From contig NZ_JAIJZW010000003.1 of assembly GCF_019753765.1 (NCBI RefSeq), positions 364,751-428,750 of the forward strand: a DNA stretch of 64,000 nt, in the 5' to 3' direction. Positions 1-8,299 of the stretch are shown here, piece by piece. Positions within the stretch are counted from its first letter, which is position 1; every line of letters begins with the position of its first letter. A program made the position numbers and the translations under genes. A model generated the notes under the pieces. It saw only the letters and a program-made list of their open reading frames with translations, did not search any database and was not told where the DNA came from. This DNA comes from Microbacterium marinilacus. Lineage in GTDB: Bacteria; Actinomycetota; Actinomycetes; Actinomycetales; Microbacteriaceae.

Positions 1-1
1 G

Positions 2-274
2 GGCGCCCTCATCGACGTCGTCCACGAGGCGAAGGCCGACTGCGACGGCATCGTCATCAACCCCGGCGCCTTCACCCACACCTCGGTCGCGCTGCGGGAC
101 GCCCTCACCGGCGTCGGCCTGCCGTTCGTCGAGGTGCACATCTCGAACGTGCACGCGCGCGAGCCGTTCCGCCATCACTCCTACCTGTCGGACGTCGCGA
201 GCGCCGTGATCGTCGGTGCGGGCGTGCAGGGCTACGAGTTCGCGGTGCGCCGCCTGGCGACCGTCCTGGCCTGA
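2..274 (+). CDS. aroQ: 3-dehydroquinate dehydratase type II, 3' end
   Basis: The last 90 codons of a gene that begins before the window. The product is a type II dehydroquinase, the shikimate-pathway enzyme that converts 3-dehydroquinate to 3-dehydroshikimate in the cytoplasm. The visible part holds the family hallmarks: [13 protein letters not shown], in which the Asn and the THTSVAL segment line the substrate site, then [12 protein letters not shown] with the catalytic His region, then FRHHSYLS. The C-terminus [13 protein letters not shown] is also typical. The gene converges on the IclR gene, with an inverted repeat between them. Confidence 0.93.
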   Translation, partial: GALIDVVHEAKADCDGIVINPGAFTHTSVALRDALTGVGLPFVEVHISNVHAREPFRHHSYLSDVASAVIVGAGVQGYEFAVRRLATVLA

Positions 275-298
275 CGGCGCCGATCCGCGAGAATACGA

Positions 299-343
299 CT
301 TTGCGCCGAGAATGCGTGTGCCGCATGCATTCTCGGCGCAAAG
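299..343. terminator. inverted repeat between convergent genes
   Basis: Two 20-base arms (299-318 and 324-343) that pair with one G-T wobble around a 5-base loop. The repeat lies between the converging aroQ and IclR genes, so it could end transcription from both sides. There is no clear T-tract on either strand, so a REP-like palindrome is equally possible. No second copy was noticed in the window. Confidence 0.5.
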
Positions 344-392
344 AGGGATTGTCGGGTGGATGTGCGCCGCGGCCAAGGTGGACGACGTACCG

Positions 393-1220
393 TCACACCT
401 GGGCGCGGCCCGTGGCGGACGGCGCGCCCAGGCCGCGCGAGATGGCTCGGGCGGTGGTCGCGAGAGCCGGCAGCGCCGACTCGGGGGGACAGCTGCCGCG
501 CCGGATCGTGACGCCGACCGAGGCGACGATGCGATCGGCGGGTCCGCGCACCGGCACCGCCACCGCCACCGCGCCGGCCGTGATCGACTCGTCCACGACG
601 GCGTAGCCGACGCGTCGCACCTCGGCGAGCGTGCGCCGCAGCTCGGCGGTGTCCACGACCGTCTTGGACGTGAACCGCTTGAGCGGTCCGGTCAGCACCC
701 GCTCCTGCAGCTCGGGCCGTGCGGTGGCCAGCAGCACCTGGCCGGTGGCGGTGGCGTGCAGGGGCCAGCGGCCGCCGAGCCGCGTCAGCACCGGGGCGCC
801 GTGCCGCGAGCGCAGGAACTCCACGTAGACCACGTCGGTGCCGTCCCGCACCGAGAGCGTGACGTCGGCGGCGACCGCGGCGTGCAGGTCGCCGAGGAAC
901 GGCAGCGCGACGTTGCGCAGCCGCAGCCCCTGCGGCTCGAGCGCACCCAGCTCCAGCACGCGCATGCCGATCGCGTAGCGGCCGTCGTCCGCTCGCTCGA
1001 GGGCACCCCACTCGCGCAGCTCGCCGACGAGGCGGTGCGTCGTGGAGAGGCTGAGGCCTGCCCGGCGCGAGATCTCGCTGAGCGTGAGAAGCAGGTGCTC
1101 GTGGTCGAACACCTCGAGCACGGCGAGCACCCGCTGGGCGGCCGTGAGGCGGGTCTCCGCTCGCGCGGAGGGCGCGGGCGAACGGGGGAAGGCGTCGGGG
1201 ATGGTGTCGGTGATGGTCAT
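393..1220 (-). CDS. IclR-family transcriptional regulator
   Basis: A 275-residue DNA-binding regulator of usual IclR length. An N-terminal winged helix-turn-helix (about residues 28-85, AQRVLAVLEVFDHEHLLLTL... GLSLSTTHRLVGELREWG) is followed by the IclR effector-binding domain, with LHATATGQVLLA and the C-terminal VVDESITAGAVAVAVPV segment. The start is the ATG at 1220. It sits downstream of mftG on the same strand, about 110 bases away, so it could be co-transcribed or have its own promoter in that gap. IclR proteins usually control catabolic operons; a role for the alcohol/acid genes of this window is only inference. Confidence 0.88.
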   Translation of the reverse strand: MTITDTIPDAFPRSPAPSARAETRLTAAQRVLAVLEVFDHEHLLLTLSEISRRAGLSLSTTHRLVGELREWGALERADDGRYAIGMRVLELGALEPQGLRLRNVALPFLGDLHAAVAADVTLSVRDGTDVVYVEFLRSRHGAPVLTRLGGRWPLHATATGQVLLATARPELQERVLTGPLKRFTSKTVVDTAELRRTLAEVRRVGYAVVDESITAGAVAVAVPVRGPADRIVASVGVTIRRGSCPPESALPALATTARAISRGLGAPSATGRAQV

Positions 1221-1245
1221 CGTCGACCAGACCTCCTGGGTGTGA

Positions 1246-1263
1246 CCGCACGTCGTCGTGCGG
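1246..1263. promoter_or_regulatory. palindrome upstream of the IclR gene
   Basis: CCGCACG-TCGT-CGTGCGG is a perfect 7-4-7 inverted repeat 26 bases upstream of the IclR start codon. IclR-family proteins often bind their own promoter at such palindromes, so autoregulation is plausible. A hairpin ending mftG transcription is the alternative. Confidence 0.4.
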
Positions 1264-1331
1264 ATTTTCCGATGGGGAGATGATCTTCGTTCCGCCTGGG
1301 GAGAGGCGGGGAGCCGCCGATGGATGGGAGA

Positions 1332-2891
1332 TCAGCGGACGACGGCCTCCTCTCCTCGCAGGAAACGCGCGACGAGCTCGCCGACGAGCACCGCCGCCGC
1401 GGCGGGACCGCGCGTCGGAGCGGTCGGCAGCAGCGAGGTGTCGGCGATCCGGAGACCGTCGACCCCTCGCACGCGACCCTCGCCGTCGGCGACGGCGAGG
1501 GGGTCGGAAGGCGTCCCCATGCGGGCGCTGCCGCACAGGTGGATGGCGGTGCCGAGGTGATCGAAGGCCCAGGCGTCCAGCGCGTCGTCGTCGGCGAGCG
1601 TGTCGCGGTCGAGGTCGCTCTCGCCGTCCGACACGGCCGCCCATGCCCGGGTGCGCAGCAGCTCTCCGGCGGCGCGCAGACCTGAGCGCGCGAGCGCGCG
1701 GTCGGGGCCTGACTGCAGGTATCCGTAGGAGATCTCCGGCAGCTCGAGCGGGTCGGCCGAGCGCAGCCGGATGCGGCCGCGAGCCTCCTGCGCCTGCAGC
1801 CCCAGGATCAGCGGATGCTCGTCCGGCATCGCGGTGTCGGGGAACAGGGCGGACATCGGTCGCGTCGACAGCAGAATCTCGAGGTCGCCGGAGGCCGGGC
1901 CCGCCTCGGAGGCGAAGTTGAGGGCCGCCGGGAACGGCCCGCCCACCGTCGGCGGGAGGGCGACGGTCGGGCGCCATAGCAGCACCAGGTCGGGATGGTC
2001 GGAGAAGCCCGCGCCGACGCCGGGGACGTCGGCGACCACCGCGATGCCGAGCTCCCGCAGCGCGTCGGCCGGCCCGATGCCCGAGAGCATCAGCAGCTGG
2101 GGCGTGGCGATCGCGCCGGCGGCGAGCACGATCTCGTCGGCCAGGATCGTCTCGGCGCCGGCATCCGTGAGCGCCTCGACGCCGACGGCCCGCCCCTGCT
2201 CGACGATCACGCGGGTGACGCGCACCCCGCCGCGCACCGTCAGGCCGGGCCGCGCGAGCGCGGGCAGCACGTACTGCAGCGCCGTGCTGCGGCGCTCGCC
2301 GGCGACGACGTTCTGCGGCACGGCCCCCACGCCCGGCGGCCCCGGAGCGTTCTTGTCGGCCTCGGCGGCGTGCCCCACCTCGAGGGCGGCAGCGGTGAAG
2401 GCCTCGGACACCGGATGGTCCTGGGCCGCGCGGGCGACGGGCATCGGCCCGGAGCCGCCGTGCAGCTCGGTCTCGCCGTGATCGAGGTCGGTCTCGAGCG
2501 CGCGCATCGCGGGAAGCGCGCCCTCCCAGGACCAGGCCGGGCCGCCCGCCTGGGCCCACGCCGCCAGGTCCTCTGGGCGGGGTCGCAAGAAGTACCCGCC
2601 GTTCACAGCGCTGCATCCGCCGAGGATCCGGCCGCGCGCCACCGTGTGCGGCCTGCCGGGGGCCAGGTCGGCGGGGTACGACCAGACGTGCGCGGTGCCC
2701 GGCGCAGAGGCGGCGATCGTCGTGGCGTCCCGCACCTCGCGCGGATAGTCGAGCTCGCTGCGCGGGGCGGCGCCGGCCTCGAGCAGCAGCACCCGGCGGC
2801 CCGCGTCCTCGCTCAGCCTGGCCGCGACCACGGCGCCGGCCGATCCTCCGCCCACGATCACCACGTCGTGATCGCGTTCCGCGCTGCTCAC
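1332..2891 (-). CDS. mftG: GMC-family FAD oxidoreductase, probable mycofactocin dehydrogenase MftG
   Basis: A 519-residue flavoprotein of the glucose-methanol-choline family. The FAD-binding Rossmann motif VVIVGGGSAGAVVAARL lies at residues 10-26 (Gly14, Gly16, Gly19), followed by LLLEAG. The C-terminal half carries IHLCGSARMG and DTSLLPTAPTRG. The GTG start overlaps the mftR stop (GTGA), so the two are translationally coupled. In mycobacteria MftG is the dehydrogenase that reoxidises mycofactocinol and passes electrons to respiration; assignment here rests on family plus position next to mftR. The usual Asn-containing C-terminal active-site motif is replaced by PTRGP, so substrate or mechanism may differ. 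Confidence 0.8.
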   Translation of the reverse strand: MSSAERDHDVVIVGGGSAGAVVAARLSEDAGRRVLLLEAGAAPRSELDYPREVRDATTIAASAPGTAHVWSYPADLAPGRPHTVARGRILGGCSAVNGGYFLRPRPEDLAAWAQAGGPAWSWEGALPAMRALETDLDHGETELHGGSGPMPVARAAQDHPVSEAFTAAALEVGHAAEADKNAPGPPGVGAVPQNVVAGERRSTALQYVLPALARPGLTVRGGVRVTRVIVEQGRAVGVEALTDAGAETILADEIVLAAGAIATPQLLMLSGIGPADALRELGIAVVADVPGVGAGFSDHPDLVLLWRPTVALPPTVGGPFPAALNFASEAGPASGDLEILLSTRPMSALFPDTAMPDEHPLILGLQAQEARGRIRLRSADPLELPEISYGYLQSGPDRALARSGLRAAGELLRTRAWAAVSDGESDLDRDTLADDDALDAWAFDHLGTAIHLCGSARMGTPSDPLAVADGEGRVRGVDGLRIADTSLLPTAPTRGPAAAAVLVGELVARFLRGEEAVVR

Positions 2892-3532
2892 GGCATGCCA
2901 CCTCCCGCCGCCGCGCTGCCCGCGAGGGCGCGCGCCGAGAAGGCGTCGGCGAGCTCGTCGAAGCCCTCCGCGATCAGGTCCGGCAGCACCGCGTCGTCGT
3001 CCGCGAGCCAGCGCTCGTACGCCGCGAGGGCGATCGCGAGGCACGTGCGCCCGACGATCTGCGCGACGAGCGACGACGGCGTCGTGCCGAGGCGCTCGGC
3101 GGTGAAGTCGGCGACGATCTGCCGCCAGGACGCGTAGCGCAGCGACGAGTGGGCGACGAGCGTGGGCGTCTCCAGCAGCACCGCCATCCGCCGGCGGTGG
3201 AAGGCGAGCTCCGCCGCCGGATAGGTGTTGAAGCCCACCACGGCGTCGCGCAGCGCGTCGACGAGCGGCAGGTCGTCCGGGGCGGCCGCCAGGTGGTCCC
3301 GCAGCTGCTGCAGCATCAGGTCGAAGTCGCCCCACGGCAGGTCGTTCTTCGAGGCGAAGTAGCGGAAGAACGTGCGCCGGCCGATGCCCGCCCGCGCGGC
3401 GATGTCGTCGACCGTCACGGCGTCGAAGCCGCGTTCGAGGATGAGCTCGAGGCCGATGCGGCCGAGCTCGCTCGCTGACGTGGCGGACGCTCGCCCGGTT
3501 CGGGTCGGAGCGCGTCCGTCGGGTTCCGGCAT
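2888..3532 (-). CDS. mftR: mycofactocin-locus TetR-family regulator MftR
   Basis: A 214-residue TetR regulator. The N-terminal helix-turn-helix reads TVDDIAARAGIGRRTFFRYF, followed by ASKNDLPWGDFD, which is typical of mycofactocin-associated regulators. The chosen ATG at 3532 has AGGAAGAGG six to seven bases upstream; an in-frame GTG at 3556 would add eight residues but lies inside the operator. The gene is divergent from mftA, and the shared intergenic region holds a GGCAC-TGA-GTGCC palindrome. MftR in mycobacteria is known as an acyl-CoA-responsive repressor; the ligand here is not known. Confidence 0.9.
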   Translation of the reverse strand: MPEPDGRAPTRTGRASATSASELGRIGLELILERGFDAVTVDDIAARAGIGRRTFFRYFASKNDLPWGDFDLMLQQLRDHLAAAPDDLPLVDALRDAVVGFNTYPAAELAFHRRRMAVLLETPTLVAHSSLRYASWRQIVADFTAERLGTTPSSLVAQIVGRTCLAIALAAYERWLADDDAVLPDLIAEGFDELADAFSARALAGSAAAGGGMP

Positions 3533-3551
3533 GGAAACCCCTCTTCCTATC

Positions 3552-3572
3552 GGCACTGAGTGCCATTAGCAT
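3552..3572. promoter_or_regulatory. probable MftR operator and mftA promoter element
   Basis: GGCAC-TGA-GTGCC (3552-3564) is a perfect inverted repeat between mftR and mftA. It is followed directly by AT and the hexamer TAGCAT (3567-3572), which resembles a -10 box reading towards mftA. The same arrangement, with the same spacing, recurs before the third SDR gene at 9163-9183. Confidence 0.65.
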
Positions 3573-3648
3573 CGGCGCCACAGTAGACCGTCATCGACGA
3601 CGGTCGCAATGGATGTCGCCGACGAGGGCGACGGACGAGGAGACGACG

Positions 3649-3759
3649 ATGTCCCGAGACACGAACGTGAGCGAGACGACCGACACGACCGCGACCCCCG
3701 TCGAGGCCGACGCCCTCATCGAAGAGGTGTCGATCGACGGGATGTGCGGCGTCTACTGA
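3649..3759 (+). CDS. mftA: mycofactocin precursor peptide MftA
   Basis: A 36-residue peptide that ends in IDGMCGVY, the conserved C-terminus of mycofactocin precursors. The leader is acidic and Thr-rich (SETTDTTATPVEADALIEEV). The terminal Val-Tyr is the part that becomes the redox cofactor. The ATG at 3649 is preceded by GAGGAG at about six bases spacing. It lies three bases upstream of mftB and is therefore first in the mftA-mftB-mftC operon, divergent from mftR. It is short enough to be missed by automatic gene calling. Confidence 0.97.
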   Translation: MSRDTNVSETTDTTATPVEADALIEEVSIDGMCGVY

Positions 3760-3762
3760 GCC

Positions 3763-4044
3763 GTGGCCATGACCGCATTCGATGCCGATCGGGCGTGGGC
3801 CATCCATCCCCAGGTGGCGGTGCGCCCCGAGCCCTTCGGCGCGCTGCTGTACCACTTCGGCACGCGCAAGCTGTCGTTCCTGAAGGACCGCCGCCTGCTC
3901 GGGCTGGTGCGCGCGCTGGCGGAGCAGCCGAGCGCCCGCGCCGCCCTGGCCGCGACGGGCGTGACGGGACCGGCGACCGCCACCTACCTGAGCGCGCTGA
4001 ACGCGCTCGCCGACTCCCGCATGATCGTGGAGCGTGAACGATGA
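3763..4044 (+). CDS. mftB: mycofactocin peptide chaperone MftB
   Basis: A 93-residue PqqD-like RiPP recognition protein. It binds the MftA leader and delivers it to MftC. Typical parts are the N-terminal AWAIHPQVAVRPEPFGALLYHF (first strand and the start of the wing), FGTRKLSFLKDRRLLGLVRAL, and a helical C-terminus. GTG at 3763 gives the start used here; ATG at 3769 is possible and changes only two residues. The stop overlaps the mftC start (ATGA), so synthesis of the chaperone and the radical enzyme is coupled. Confidence 0.95.
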   Translation: MAMTAFDADRAWAIHPQVAVRPEPFGALLYHFGTRKLSFLKDRRLLGLVRALAEQPSARAALAATGVTGPATATYLSALNALADSRMIVERER

Positions 4045-5360
4045 CCCTGATGGACGCCCCCCTCGCCCCGCCGCAGCCGAAGCGGCTCGTCGACCACTTC
4101 GAGAGCGGTCTCGATGCGCCGATCTGCCTGACGTGGGAGCTGACGTACGCCTGCAACCTGTCGTGCGTGCACTGCCTGTCGAGCTCGGGCCGCCGTGACC
4201 CGCGCGAGCTGACCACCGAGGAGTGCAAGGCGGTGATCGACGAGCTCGAGCGGATGCAGGTGTTCTACGTGAACATCGGCGGCGGCGAGCCGACCGTGCG
4301 CAGCGACTTCTGGGAGCTGCTCGACTACGCCACCGCGCATCACGTCGGCGTGAAGTTCTCGACCAACGGTGTGAAGATCACGCCCGAGATCGCCGAGCGC
4401 CTCGCCGCCAACGACTACGTGGACGTGCAGATCTCGCTCGACGGCGCGACCGCCGAGGTCAACGACTGGATCCGCGGCCCGCGCTCGTACGAGACCGCGA
4501 TCCGCGCGATGGAGAACCTGCAGGCCGCCGGGATGAAGAACTTCAAGCTGTCGGTCGTCTGCACGCGGCAGAACATCCCGCAGCTCGACGAGTTCAAGGA
4601 GATCGCCGACCGGTACGGGGCGCAGCTGCGTCTCACGCGGTTGCGCCCCTCCGGCCGCGGCGCGGACGTGTGGGACGAGCTGCACCCCACGATGGCGCAG
4701 CAGCGCGAGCTGTTCGACTGGCTCGTCGCGCACGGCGACCGCGTGCTCACCGGCGACTCGTTCTTCCACCTGTCAGCGTTCGGCGAGGGCACGCTGCCCG
4801 GCCTCAACCTCTGCGGCGCGGGTCGCGTGGTGTGCCTGATCGACCCGATCGGCGATGTGTACGCGTGCCCGTTCGCGATCCACGAGGAGTTCCTCGCGGG
4901 CACGGTGCGGGCGCCCGGCGGCTTCCGCGAGGTGTGGCGCTCGTCCGAGCTGTTCACCCGGCTGCGGGCGCCGCAGTCGGGCGGCGCGTGCACCTCGTGC
5001 CAGTTCTTCGACACGTGCAAGGGCGGGTGCATGGCGGCGAAGTTCTTCACCGGGCTTCCGCTGGACGGACCCGACCCCGAGTGCGTGCAGGGCTACGGCG
5101 AGCAGGCGCTCTCGGACCGCAAGGGCCAGAAGCCCAAGCCGACCGGCGACCACTCGCACCGCACCGAGCCGCCGCGGCCGCGGGGAGGCACCGCGCAGCG
5201 TCCGCGCACCGGCATGGGGCCCGTGCGGGTGACGATCTCCAAGCGGCGCGATCGCGTCGCGCCGCTGGTGTCGGCGTGCGACGTGAACCCGCTCGCGGAC
5301 TTCGCGCCGCCGGAACACCTCTTGCAGATGATGGGCTCCCGCGAGGAGCCGAAGACCTGA
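4041..5360 (+). CDS. mftC: mycofactocin radical SAM maturase MftC
   Basis: A 439-residue radical S-adenosylmethionine enzyme. It oxidatively decarboxylates the C-terminal Tyr of MftA and then forms the Val-Tyr lactam. The [4Fe-4S]-binding CxxxCxxC is TYACNLSCVHC (Cys38, Cys42, Cys45), followed by a GGGEPTVR motif. The SPASM domain for auxiliary clusters is visible: LCGAGRVVCLIDPIGDVYACPF, then CTSCQFFDTCKGGCMAAK. The ATG overlaps the mftB stop. The basic, Pro-rich tail (about 70 residues after ECVQGYG) is longer than the family core and ends with DFAPPEHLLQMM. Confidence 0.96.
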   Translation: MTLMDAPLAPPQPKRLVDHFESGLDAPICLTWELTYACNLSCVHCLSSSGRRDPRELTTEECKAVIDELERMQVFYVNIGGGEPTVRSDFWELLDYATAHHVGVKFSTNGVKITPEIAERLAANDYVDVQISLDGATAEVNDWIRGPRSYETAIRAMENLQAAGMKNFKLSVVCTRQNIPQLDEFKEIADRYGAQLRLTRLRPSGRGADVWDELHPTMAQQRELFDWLVAHGDRVLTGDSFFHLSAFGEGTLPGLNLCGAGRVVCLIDPIGDVYACPFAIHEEFLAGTVRAPGGFREVWRSSELFTRLRAPQSGGACTSCQFFDTCKGGCMAAKFFTGLPLDGPDPECVQGYGEQALSDRKGQKPKPTGDHSHRTEPPRPRGGTAQRPRTGMGPVRVTISKRRDRVAPLVSACDVNPLADFAPPEHLLQMMGSREEPKT

Positions 5361-5472
5361 GCCGATGGGCGTCGCGTGAGCGACGCCCATCGTGGTCTGC
5401 GGGGGACGCGTACCAGGGAGGGGAACAGGAGAGAGGCGGGCGCCTCCGGCGCCCCGACGAAAGGAGCACGCG

Positions 5473-6312
5473 ATGGGGCGTGTCGAAGGGAAAGTGGCGT
5501 TCATCACCGGGGCCGCGCGCGGGCAGGGACGCTCGCACGCCGTGCGCCTGGCGCAGGAGGGCGCCGACATCATCGCGATCGACGTGTGCGAGGCGCTGCC
5601 GGGCATGGAGCGCTTCTACGCCGGCGCGACGGAGGACGACCTCGCGGAGACGGTGGCGCAGGTCGAGGCGCTCGACCGGCGCATCGTCGCCCGCAAGGCG
5701 GACGTCCGCGACTTCGGGGCCATGAAGGCGGCCCTGGACGAGGGCGTCGCCGAGCTCGGCCATGTCGACATCGTGTCGGCGAACGCGGGCGTCTTCGCGT
5801 TCGGCGACCAGTCGCAGGACGCCACCGAAGAGGAGTGGGACCTCGTCAACAGCATCAACGCGAAGGGCGTGTGGCTGACGGCGAAGGCCGTGATCCCGCA
5901 CCTGATCGAGCAGGGCACGGGAGGGTCGATGATCCTCACGAGCTCGACGGCGGGTCTCAAGGGCACGCCCAACGTGGTGGCCTACACCGCCAGCAAGCAC
6001 GCCGTCGTGGGCATCATGCGCACGCTCGCGCTCGAGCTGGCGCCGCACCGCGTGCGGGTCAACACCGTCCATCCGACGGGGGTGGCGACCGACATGATCC
6101 AGAACGAGGCGACGTTCAAGCTGTTCCTGCCCGACGTCGAGCACCCCACCAAGGAGCAGGCGGCGCCGGTCTTCGAGTCGACGAACGCGCTGCCCGTCCC
6201 GTGGGTCGAGCCGGTCGACATCTCGAACGCCGTGCTGTTCCTCGCGTCGGATGAGGCGCGCTACGTCACCGGCACCGAGCTGAAGGTCGACGCCGGCTAC
6301 TCCATCAAGTGA
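5473..6312 (+). CDS. mycofactocin-coupled SDR-family oxidoreductase (SDR1)
   Basis: A 279-residue short-chain dehydrogenase. The cofactor motif TGAARGQG lies at residues 12-19, the NAG motif is SANAGVF, and the catalytic Ser and Tyr-x-x-x-Lys are in LTSSTAG and YTASKHA. The inserted stretch ETVAQVEALDRRIVARKADVRD is a mark of mycofactocin-coupled SDRs, which hold NAD(P) so tightly that another carrier must regenerate it. The ATG at 5473 follows AAAGGAG. It lies 112 bases after mftC and is nearly identical at its N-terminus to SDR2. The substrate is unknown, probably an alcohol or ketone. Confidence 0.92.
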   Translation: MGRVEGKVAFITGAARGQGRSHAVRLAQEGADIIAIDVCEALPGMERFYAGATEDDLAETVAQVEALDRRIVARKADVRDFGAMKAALDEGVAELGHVDIVSANAGVFAFGDQSQDATEEEWDLVNSINAKGVWLTAKAVIPHLIEQGTGGSMILTSSTAGLKGTPNVVAYTASKHAVVGIMRTLALELAPHRVRVNTVHPTGVATDMIQNEATFKLFLPDVEHPTKEQAAPVFESTNALPVPWVEPVDISNAVLFLASDEARYVTGTELKVDAGYSIK

Positions 6313-6404
6313 TCCGAGCACGTCGCCGCGCCCTGGCGCGGCAAGGGCGCCGGTGCGGCGTCCCCGAGGAGGCGCCGAGCGCGCCATGAAGAGAGGAGCA
6401 CGTC

Positions 6405-7238
6405 ATGGGACGTGTGGAGGGAAAGGTCGCGTTCATCACGGGCGCGGCCCGTGGACAGGGGCGCTCGCACGCGGTGCGCCTCGCGCAGGAGGGCGCCGAC
6501 ATCATCGCGATCGACGTCTGCGACGAGATCCCCGGCGCGCCGTATCCGCCGGCGACGGAGGCGGACCTCGCCGAGACGGTCGCGAAGGTCGAGGCGCTCG
6601 ACCGGCGCATCGTCGCGACCAAGGCCGACGTGCGGGACGCCGGCCAGCTGAAGGCGGCGGTCGACGAGGGCGTCGCCCAGCTGGGCCGGCTCGACATCGT
6701 CAGCGCGAACGCCGGGATCTCGACGGCCATGGCGCACTCGGAGGACATCTCCGAGGAGCTGTGGAACGACATGATCGACGTCAACCTGACGGGCGTCTGG
6801 CGCACCTGCAAGGTGGCGATCCCGCACCTCAAGGCCGGCGGCCGGGGCGGGTCGATCGTGCTGACCAGCTCGGACGCCGGGCTCTTCGCGTACGAGAACA
6901 TCTCGCACTACGTGTCGGCCAAGCACGGCGTCGTGGGGCTGATGCGGACGCTCGCGCTGGAGCTCGCACCCGACTTCATCCGGGTCAACAGCATCCACCC
7001 CACGACGGTGAACACGACGATGGTGAACAACGAGGCGACGTTCCGGCTGTTCCGGCCCGACCTCGACGACCCGACGGTCGAGGACTTCCAGCAGGCGGCG
7101 ATCACGATGAACGCCCTGCCCATCCCCTGGGTGGAGGCGGTCGACATCTCGAACGCGCTGCTGTTCCTCGCCTCCGACGAGTCGCGATACATCACCGGCG
7201 TGCCGCTGCCCGTCGACGCGGGAGCCGCCGTCAAATGA
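6405..7238 (+). CDS. mycofactocin-coupled SDR-family oxidoreductase (SDR2)
   Basis: A 277-residue paralogue of SDR1. It repeats TGAARGQGRSHAVRLAQEG, the insert ETVAKVEALDRRIVATKADVRD, LTSSDAG and YVSAKHG. Here SAKHG replaces the ASKHA of SDR1, so the Tyr-x-x-x-Lys is kept. The start ATG at 6405 has GAGAGGAGC upstream. Its stop overlaps the start of the MoxR ATPase (ATGA), tying that ATPase to SDR2 translation. The N-terminal 39 residues are essentially the same as in SDR1, which points to tandem duplication followed by divergence around the substrate pocket. Confidence 0.92.
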   Translation: MGRVEGKVAFITGAARGQGRSHAVRLAQEGADIIAIDVCDEIPGAPYPPATEADLAETVAKVEALDRRIVATKADVRDAGQLKAAVDEGVAQLGRLDIVSANAGISTAMAHSEDISEELWNDMIDVNLTGVWRTCKVAIPHLKAGGRGGSIVLTSSDAGLFAYENISHYVSAKHGVVGLMRTLALELAPDFIRVNSIHPTTVNTTMVNNEATFRLFRPDLDDPTVEDFQQAAITMNALPIPWVEAVDISNALLFLASDESRYITGVPLPVDAGAAVK

Positions 7239-8164
7239 CCGCCCAGGAGGTCACGACCGATCCCGACCTGGCTGCCAGCCGGGAGCGGATCGCCGCGCAC
7301 CTCGTCGGCCGCGAGCGCGAGCTGGAGCTCGCCCTCGCGGCCGTCGCGGCGGGGCGCGACCTCGTGCTCGAGGGACCGCCGGGGACGAGCAAGACGACGA
7401 TGCTGGGGGCGATCGCCGCCGAGTGGGGCATCCCGCTGCTGTTCGTCGAGGGCAACGCGGATCTCACGCCGGCGAAGCTCGTCGGCCATCACAATCCGGC
7501 CCGCGTGCTGCGGGAGGACTACAGCGCCGACAACTTCGTGCCCGGTCCGCTCGTCGAGGCGATGCAGTCGGGGGGATTCCTCTACATCGAGGAGTTCAAC
7601 CGGGCGCCGGAGGACACCCTGAACGCCCTGCTGACCGCGATGGCAGATCGCGCCGTGACCGTGCCGCGGGTGGGGCGGATCGAGGCGCTGCCGACGTTCC
7701 GCGTGATCGCGTCGATGAACCCGTACGACAACGTCGGCACGACGCGGCTGTCGACCAGCGTGCACGACCGGCTGAACCGCCTGGCCGTCGGCTATCAGGA
7801 CGCGCCCGCCGAGGAGCGGATCGTCGAGCTGCGGTCGGGCGCGACGGGACCGCTCGCTGAGCGCCTCGTCCGCGACGCCGTCGCCGTGACCCGTGCGACC
7901 CGCGAGCACCCCGACGTGCGACAGGGATCGAGCGTGCGCGGGGCCATCGACCTGACGCTCGTCGCGCTGCGCCTCGCCGAGCTGCGCGACGTCGCCGAGC
8001 CCGACGCGGACGCGTACCCGTCGCTCGTGCTGGACGGCATGATCGTGGCGCTGTCGGGTCGCATCCACGTGGACGAGGCGGCGGAGACGACGCCGGAGCG
8101 CGTGCTGCGCGAGATCTGGGAGGACCGGTTCCTGCTCGAGCCGCACGCCGCGGCGCCGGGCTGA
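7235..8164 (+). CDS. MoxR-type AAA+ ATPase
   Basis: A 309-residue MoxR-like ATPase. Walker A is GPPGTSKT (residues 47-54), Walker B is GGFLYIEEFNRA with the acidic pair, and sensor 1 is FRVIASMNPYDN. MoxR proteins act as chaperones that insert metals or activate enzyme complexes, usually with a VWA-domain partner encoded next door, as in CoxD/CoxE and NorQ/NorD. The next gene is such a VWA protein. The ATG overlaps the SDR2 stop, so this pair is embedded in the mycofactocin operon; its client is unknown. Confidence 0.92.
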   Translation: MTAQEVTTDPDLAASRERIAAHLVGRERELELALAAVAAGRDLVLEGPPGTSKTTMLGAIAAEWGIPLLFVEGNADLTPAKLVGHHNPARVLREDYSADNFVPGPLVEAMQSGGFLYIEEFNRAPEDTLNALLTAMADRAVTVPRVGRIEALPTFRVIASMNPYDNVGTTRLSTSVHDRLNRLAVGYQDAPAEERIVELRSGATGPLAERLVRDAVAVTRATREHPDVRQGSSVRGAIDLTLVALRLAELRDVAEPDADAYPSLVLDGMIVALSGRIHVDEAAETTPERVLREIWEDRFLLEPHAAAPG

Positions 8165-8299
8165 AGGAGCGTCGAGGCGGACACGCCCCTGCGGCGGCGG
8201 TCGGAGGGCGCGCGTGCGACGCGGCCGCTGCGCAGACGGCCGAAGCGGCTGGACGAGCCGCCCACCGAGTACGAGCTCGGGGCCGGCGGATCGGGTCTC

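Noticed and set aside
232..3581. Very long open frames overlapping the IclR, mftG and mftR genes
   Set aside because: They are shadows caused by high GC content: Arg/Ala/Gly-rich and without domains, while the genes in the other frames have clear motifs.
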